Source of the DNA: Ursus arctos
Taxonomy: Eukaryota > Chordata > Mammalia > Carnivora > Ursidae
Assembly (NCBI RefSeq): GCF_023065955.2
Contig: NW_026622997.1
Location: 12,944,001 to 13,008,000 of the forward strand
Length of the DNA: 64,000 bases
Direction of reading: 5' to 3'
Each line of letters opens with the position of its first letter. Position 1 is the stretch's first letter. Below the pieces are notes generated by a model. That model saw nothing but the letters and a program-made list of their open reading frames with translations. It did not search any database and had not been told where the DNA came from. Position numbers and translations under genes: made by a program. Shown here one piece after another: positions 58,592-64,000 of the stretch.

Positions 58592-59202
58592 TCAGATGTA
58601 TCCTCTTTTAAATGTTTGACTCCGAACAGATGCAATTCCCTTTGAATAAGAAAAACTTTCGTAAAAATTGTTAAATTGCAAATAGATTTTCAAGCAATAG
58701 ATTGTCTTTGATGGGGACTTCTCAGCTCCCGTGCTTGTACCATGTGCTTTGCTCTTCCAAACGTTTTTGATAAGGGGACCTTTTAAAATCAGTAGATCGC
58801 AGCTTGTGGCTGAGGTATCTAGATAGTTTAGGTGGCCAGCTTTGAACTCCTTCATTATTGTGAAGTTGAAAGAAATGGCTTTACTTCTACCAGTAGGGTC
58901 TTCTGCCAAATTTAACGTGTACATTTCTAAATCACTTACATATTTTAAAGGATTAAAATTAAAGATGAGATTAAAAACGTTCCTCTTGGCTTCAAAGGGA
59001 GAACCAAAATCTCCACAGAGCCTAACTGACAAGCTCCTTTGCCTTTTGAAGAAGGGGGAGGGAAGAAAAGATTCTCTTGACATATTTCTTTCCTTCTTAA
59101 CCTCTTGCTGTCCAGCCAGCATTGTTCTGGAGGAATCATTCGAATGTTGAGATAAATTGTGATGTTTACCTTAGCTTTACTCAAACCTAAAGTAACATTG
59201 AA
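58592..59202. other. Unassigned sequence holding the longest non-repetitive open frame (58592-59122, minus)
   Basis: A 176-codon frame from Met runs on the minus strand with mixed composition, no signal peptide, no membrane segment and no domain I recognise. A 102-codon frame overlaps it on the other strand. Given the window size, one chance frame of this length is not surprising. I do not annotate it as a gene. Confidence 0.4.
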
Positions 59203-59216
59203 GAAATTGATACTGA

Positions 59217-59415
59217 GGGGAGCCTGGGTGACTCAGTTGGTGAAGTGTCTTGGGCTCAGGTCATGATCCCAGGGTCCTGGGATGGAGCTCAGTGTAGGAC
59301 TCCCTGCTCAGGGGGGAGCCTGCTTCTCCCTTTCCCTCTGCCCCTCCTTCTGCTTGTGCTTGGTCTCTCAAGTAAATAAATAAGATCTTTAAAATAAAAA
59401 AAAAGAAGAAAAAAG
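59217..59415 (+). mobile_element. SINEC
   Basis: GGGAGCCTGGGTGACTCAGT head, CTTGGGCTCAGGTCATGATC, CTGCTCAGGGGGGAGCCTGC body, long impure A tail. GAAATTGATACTGA and GAAACTGATACCGA flank it. Confidence 0.96.
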
Positions 59416-59439
59416 GAAACTGATACCGAATATTTGTCC

Positions 59440-59870
59440 ATTTCTGACCTTGGCTCTGACTCCCCTCCTTAGGAGGGTGATTAATTTGACATGTTGTGGC
59501 AGAATTAATTTTGTTGCCATAACAGCAACTTTCCCCTAATAAATTTTTCTCTCTAGAGATTTCAACACTTCAAAAGAAGATACAGCATACCTTTTGCAAA
59601 CCAGAGGATGATAAGATTTCATATAGGCAATGGAGCCGGTGATTACTTCTGAACCCCAACATGTAATTATGGAGGAGAGATGGGGGGACTTTCAACATGC
59701 TTTTCGTGGCAGAACTGAAGGTGGTGGGGAGAAATGTCAAGTCGGGGTTGAGGTTCAAAGTTAGGAGCTGGTTTCCAGCTCTGCAGCTGCTATAATTACA
59801 CAATTCTGTACCTTGGAACCATTTATCTCCTGCCAACTGTGGTAATTAATTTTGTCTTAAGTCAGTAGAA
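59440..59870. promoter_or_regulatory. Repeat-free candidate conserved non-coding element
   Basis: Contains paired homeodomain-type cores (GTGATTAATTTGAC, GAATTAATTTTG, GCTATAATTACACAATT, GGTAATTAATTTTG), an E-box inside CTGCAGCTGC, and an inverted GTTGC...GCAAC pair in GTTGCCATAACAGCAAC. No repeat is visible. Enhancer function is inference from composition only. Confidence 0.35.
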
Positions 59871-59959
59871 GGGGGATTGATCTTCTCTTTATGAAAAAGT
59901 TTCTCACGCAAATGTTTTCCAGTGTTGAAATGTCAAATGGCTTTTCTTCTGTTTTACAG

Positions 59960-60144
59960 GTATTTACTGGAATCTGAGCTCACGATTCTCTGAATCCATG
60001 ACTAATGCAAGTCAGAACCAAGTTTATTGATGATGTCCATTTTCCTCCTTAGGGATCAAAGTTTTCCAATGTATATACTGATTAGAGCTCTTAAATGATC
60101 TCTAAGCCTATTTGCATGTAATGCAAGAGTCGCTACCTATGCAG
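59960..60144 (+). ncRNA. Candidate internal non-coding exon
   Basis: A pyrimidine tract and acceptor (TTTTCTTCTGTTTTACAG) end at 59959. A consensus donor CAG|GTAAGT begins at 60145. This leaves a 185-bp exon. All three plus frames contain early stops, so it would be a 5' UTR or lncRNA exon. A late ATG frame gives MQESLPMQ running to the donor. No transcript evidence is available to me. Confidence 0.3.
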
Positions 60145-60150
60145 GTAAGT

Positions 60151-60839
60151 ACCTGTTAGTTGCACAAACAAGAAACATAATCTTTTGCAGGCTTACATTT
60201 TCTTTTTAAAACCTTCTTATAAATTTGTAGTTCCTATGCTTAACAGAATTATTTAACCCAAATACATCCCGGCGGCCTTGTGAATTTAGCATTTAAAAGG
60301 GGCTTGTCACTGGGCAACTTTAGGTCATTTTCAGAAAACTTGGGTCATACCTTGAAATGTTCTACCTCTTGGTTTAGTATGAGAGCATTTTGATGTAAAT
60401 TTCCCACAGAGTATGGAGATATGATTGTTAAAAAAAAGAGAGTGGGAGAAGAATTTTAAAGGACATGGGGAAACGTCTATGAGCTGAATTATCATCTGTA
60501 CTTTGGTTTGTACAGAAAACCCCTGTGAATTAAAGACCGTATATCATTTTCATTTGATTTTTTTCCTTGAGTGTTCAAAGTTTTTTAACTGCAGCTATAA
60601 AAGATTGCAACCGTTGAGCGAAACTGGAATTCACCTGTGAATTTATCCTAAAAAATCAGATGAATCAGACAATATGGGTGATAGGCACAATGAGACTGGG
60701 CTTGAGGATTAAAGGGAAATTTAAGAGTGGCTACGCATGAGAAAGCATGATGAGAAGATAAAATTGGGGGAAAATTTAATTTTGCATCTTTTCCCTAAAA
60801 GCTTCAGTGAATTTCATGTACCCTTCTATGCAGTTCAGT
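60151..60839. other. No gene seen; repeat-free
   Basis: AT-rich sequence with no SINE, LINE or microsatellite. Confidence 0.5.
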
Positions 60840-60844
60840 ATTAA

Positions 60845-61165
60845 AATTTCAGACCTGGAAGGGGGTTAAAGGTGACCATTTCAGTGCTTGTGCTCCCCCA
60901 ACATTAATGTGAATATGAATCTCCCAGGGATCTTGTTCAAATGCAGATTCTTAAATTTAGGAGGTCTGGGTAGGGGTTTGGGATTCTGTTATTTTAAAAA
61001 TGCTTCCTGGAACCACACTTTTAGTACCAAGGGTCTTGTTCCCGCTCCACTTCTCCATCTATTTACAGATGAGCATGACAAGGCCAGAGATACTGAGTTT
61101 CTCAAGGCCACGCAGGTACTTAGTGGCAAGGGTGTGAGGAGAGTCAGGTCTTCTGGTCCCCCAGT
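60845..61165 (-). mobile_element. MIR-like ancient SINE, split by MER5A
   Basis: Left piece AGACCTGGAAGGGGGTTAAA GGTGACC. The right piece, from about 61045, reads TCTATTTACAGATGAGCATG, GTTTCTCAAGGCCACGCAGG, ACTTAGTGGCAAGG, CAGGTCTTCTGGTCCCCCAG. Together they give the complement of a MIR-type element with the MER5A fragment inserted between them. The 143-codon plus frame here is an artefact. Confidence 0.6.
60882..61032 (+). mobile_element. MER5A (hAT-Charlie, non-autonomous)
   Basis: CAGTGCTTGTGCTC at the left, then GAATCTCCCAGGGATCTTGT TCAAATGCAGATTCTTA, AGGTCTGGGTAGGGGTTTGG GATTCTG, and CACACTTTTAGTACCAAGGG at the right. This is MER5A order with degraded terminal repeats. Confidence 0.8.
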
Positions 61166-62680
61166 GCAGTATTTTTTTTTTTACACAGAACCAGAATTTT
61201 CCAGTCTGGTTCTATTGATGAAAGGCTACAAAAATCTCTACAATCTTTGCAGAATTTCCTTAAACACTCAAATGCTCAACTGCCTGCTAAATCAGATAGT
61301 ATCTTATAATAGACTCTAGCAAGGGAAGTCTACTATTTAATTTTAGCAGTGAATATGTCGGTTAGCTCAAGAACAGGCCCAGAAGTTTACATAATTTGAG
61401 TTCTCTTTAAGAAAAGTATCCAAAGTTACAAATGCAAATTCATGTGAAAGTTGATATTTATTTAGGATGGGAGAAGAAATCCCAACAAGTAATGGGAGCA
61501 CTGGAAATTTATGCCTCTATCTTCTGAGATCCCTTTAGGAAATTTATCAGAAATATTTATAAAGAATGCTTCCCACTTGCAGCCTAGAATTTACTCCTAG
61601 TACTTTCAAGATCCTGTGCCAGCAAGTGGTCCTGAAGCTTAATATTCATTAACTTCATTTTAAAGCTGCATCTCATCTGAGGTACAGTTTCAGAATCTAT
61701 AAATCTATAAAGTGGGCTATTAGGGGCTTGGGTGATGGTCTAAGGGTCCCTAAGACCCATTCCAAACCCATTTCATGGAGGGGGTAATCAGTGTGCTCGT
61801 CCTCAGCAAGATTAGACCTCCTGAGATTGTTATCTAAACATAGTCTACGGTTCATATCATGAAGGGTATTATGTCAATGCTCGCTCAGCTTCACTGCGTA
61901 TTTGGAAGGCAGAAAGAGAAGCCAATGGGAAACCTAGGAAGGCAAGAGACAGTCAACCAACTCTAGCAAATATGCCAGCTTTAGAACTCTCTCATCTGAG
62001 CTCTACTTTTCTACTGTATTCTTTTATCATTACTTAGATCATCCCAATTATGACCCAGTTTTTGCTCCTTTGCTAACATTCAACACCTAGGTCAGCAGGA
62101 TATTTATAAAAGTCACCGAAACTATAGAGTTAAACCATAAAACATGTCACCAAAATATTGCCAAAAATGTATGATCAAAACAATAGGCGTGTGTTACAGT
62201 GCTTCGGAATGGTCTCAGAAATTCCTATTCTGAATTTAAAACATTTTAAGTTTACTTTTAATACACAAAACGCTGTTTCAAAAGACATTTGCTATTTTTT
62301 ATTTTCATATGGTAGATATTCCCCGTTGTACTGCAGTTTAGCATAGTTTCAGCACAAAAATATGATTAAGCTAAAATTAGCAAAGAGCATAATGGATGTT
62401 AAAAACCATCTGAGAGCAAAAGTTAAGAGCATAGCACATTTCTTTGCTATTGATATTACGTGATGAATCATAGTAACGCATTTCAAGTACTTAATCTTGT
62501 CTGTTTGTATTTATTTAACTGGGATATGTAGTTCTGCTATTTCAGTGTTTATGCCAGTTATGGTGGATGCTATTGCAAATATATATAAAATTGATTTACA
62601 GATGAGAATGATTTATTTAAACTAGACAAACACCCATATTAATTTATGCTATGGAAATCAGCTTTGATTTCTTTTTGTAG
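61166..62680. other. No gene seen; repeat-poor
   Basis: About 1.5 kb of AT-rich sequence without a recognisable repeat or coding frame. Confidence 0.5.
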
Positions 62681-62689
62681 CCAACTTGG

Positions 62690-63045
62690 AAAAAAAAATC
62701 TGGTGAATCATTTAGTCTCAGAGTTTGCTTTATGAGCGATTTTCTCTGGGAAAAGAAGGGGGGACCTTCTGCTAAATTGGGGATCTGGGCAACCAAGCAT
62801 CTCTAGGAGGAACAAAGGAAAAGAACAGAGGGGCTAATTGTTTAATTAGTAAATGTCTGCTTGGTTAATGACATATTAATGAGTTTTTAAGACCGTCATA
62901 TCATTTACCATAAAAGACCCATGTGCCTATCCCTGGATGTACTGTATAATTAAGTAATGTGGCCCAGAGGAGTTAATCATTTAAAACCCTGTCATCTTGC
63001 TCAAGTTTGCAGATAGAAAAGCCAGCACAGAAGGCACCTGCCAGG
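62690..63045. promoter_or_regulatory. Candidate conserved non-coding element with homeodomain and SOX-like sites
   Basis: A dense cluster: GCTAATTGTTTAATTAG, GGTTAATGACATATTAATGA, GTATAATTAAGTAATG, GTTAATCATTTAAAA, and GGAACAAAGGAAAAGAACAG (SOX-like AACAAAG). Also ATGAGCGATTT. It is repeat-free. The site calls are seen in sequence; regulatory function is inference. Confidence 0.4.
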
Positions 63046-63289
63046 TAGAGTCAGGGTGGCACATAATTTTGAACTAAATTGTCTCTCTGCAACGGTTACG
63101 CAGTCAGATGTCTGCCCAGAAGCAGAATTTTTTTTCTTTTGACAACCGAGAGAGCTGCTAAGATGCTGCTGTTTGCTCCTTGGAATTCAGTTGTTGGCAG
63201 TGAGAGTGTGAGTTTGCAGAATGGGGCCGTTCGAGCTGTTTCTGAGTACTCAAAAGAGTAGAGAGGCTCAGAGGACTTTATGATTCTAG

Positions 63290-63500
63290 AATTGTGCTAT
63301 CCGATATGGTAGCCGCTTGCCCCGTGTAGCCATTTAAATTTCAGTTAACTAAAATGAAATAAAATCAGAAGTTCATTTTGTAATCACATTAACCATATGT
63401 CCAGTGCTTGATAGCCACATGTGGTTAGTGGCTACTTTATCAGTGGCATAGATCTAGAACATTCCCACCATCACAAGGACCTCTCTTGGACTGCATGGGT
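63290..63500 (+). mobile_element. hAT-type MER-class DNA transposon fragment
   Basis: GTGCTATCCGATATGGTAGC CGCTTG at the left. GTGCTTGATAGCCACATGTG GTTAGTGGCTAC, then TAGATCTAGAACATTCCCAC and TTGGACTGCA at the right. The ends are near inverted copies of a GTGCTATCCxATA / TGGACTGCA type terminus. The exact family (MER58-like or similar) is not certain. Confidence 0.65.
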
Positions 63501-64000
63501 GCTGAATGCAAATGGTGGGAACTAGCAGGACAGCAGGAAACAGTCAGACATGACTAGTTCACATCTTCTTTTCGTGGGGGCAGGATTCACATCAGAACAC
63601 TTGTAGCCATTTGTTTAGACTAGAGAGTGAAAATTGACCTCACCACAGAGCACACACTTCGGGGCTATAAATGATGCCCCTATTGGTAAATTATAGAACT
63701 TAGTACTGCAATGAATGCTATAGAATTTTCAAGCCCAGTTCCTTGTTCTAACCTGCTTGGCTCAGATCATCAGGATCTGCTCATTTCACACCAGCATGAT
63801 CGAGTAGAGACTGCAGTTCCACTGCTCCTGCATATGACACTGTGGTTTTCCCTTGAGTTAAATTCTGTGTCTAGAAACATTTGGATGTCTTAATTTTCCT
63901 TGACCTCCCTCATAAGTAAGAGTTGTCCATATGGGTTATTTAAAACAATTTACACACCATTCCCTTTTCCTAGGATTCTGCCCTACCATCTCATTTTCAT
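63501..64000. other. No gene seen
   Basis: Unassigned; 60-codon frames only. The window ends without a recognisable feature. Confidence 0.5.

Noticed and set aside
60888..61319. 143-codon plus-strand open frame
   Set aside because: Lies across MER5A and a MIR-like element; no protein similarity recognised.

Overview
This is vertebrate nuclear DNA from a carnivoran mammal, most likely a bear or giant panda (Ursidae). About 25 tRNA-Lys-derived carnivoran SINEs (SINEC/Can-SINE type) are spread through it. Several have the 'CCGAAGGCAGACGCTTAACCG' head (read on the minus strand) and the body wording I associate with ursid genomes. LINE-1 3' ends carry the carnivoran 'GATGAGCACTGGGTGTT' signature. 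The order Carnivora is well supported; the family is an inference from subfamily sequence. No bacterial or viral gene organisation is present.

I find no intact protein-coding gene. Every reading frame longer than about 100 codons is either low-complexity (poly-pyrimidine), lies inside a transposon, or shows no recognisable domain. The only gene-derived sequence I recognise is a full-length processed retrocopy of EEF1A1 (translation elongation factor 1-alpha 1) at about 10846-13017. It is broken by frameshifts and stops and by two later SINE insertions. The window is therefore a gene desert, a large intron or an intergenic stretch.

Layout. 1-5 kb: unassigned sequence, an LTR-like end, and two copies of a roughly 140-bp segment about 1.6 kb apart. 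5-7.4 kb: T-rich L1/HAL1 ORF1 antisense remnant, then an old L1 ORF2 fragment. 7.4-10.8 kb: ancient repeats including MIR. 10.8-13 kb: EEF1A1 retrocopy. 13-26 kb: scattered SINEs, L2, L1 3' ends and microsatellites. 26-26.8 kb: a repeat-free, CpG-enriched island. 28.3 kb: a CTCF-like motif. 30.5-33 kb: antisense HAL1/L1-like element. 34-36.5 kb: two L1 copies, the first with a 5' inversion. 37.1-37.45 kb: a 355-bp pyrimidine tract. 41.5 kb: a TA-flanked terminal-inverted-repeat MITE. 42.5 kb and 57.8 kb: MLT1-type MaLR LTRs. 43-54 kb: dense SINEs plus MIR and L2. 59.4-64 kb: repeat-poor and AT-rich, with homeodomain-site clusters, one well-formed splice-bounded non-coding exon candidate, MER5A nested in a MIR-like element, and a hAT-type fragment.

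I did not find a new coding system. The most useful leads are the CpG-enriched island, the exon candidate and probable conserved non-coding elements at the right end, and several well-preserved records of retrotransposition.
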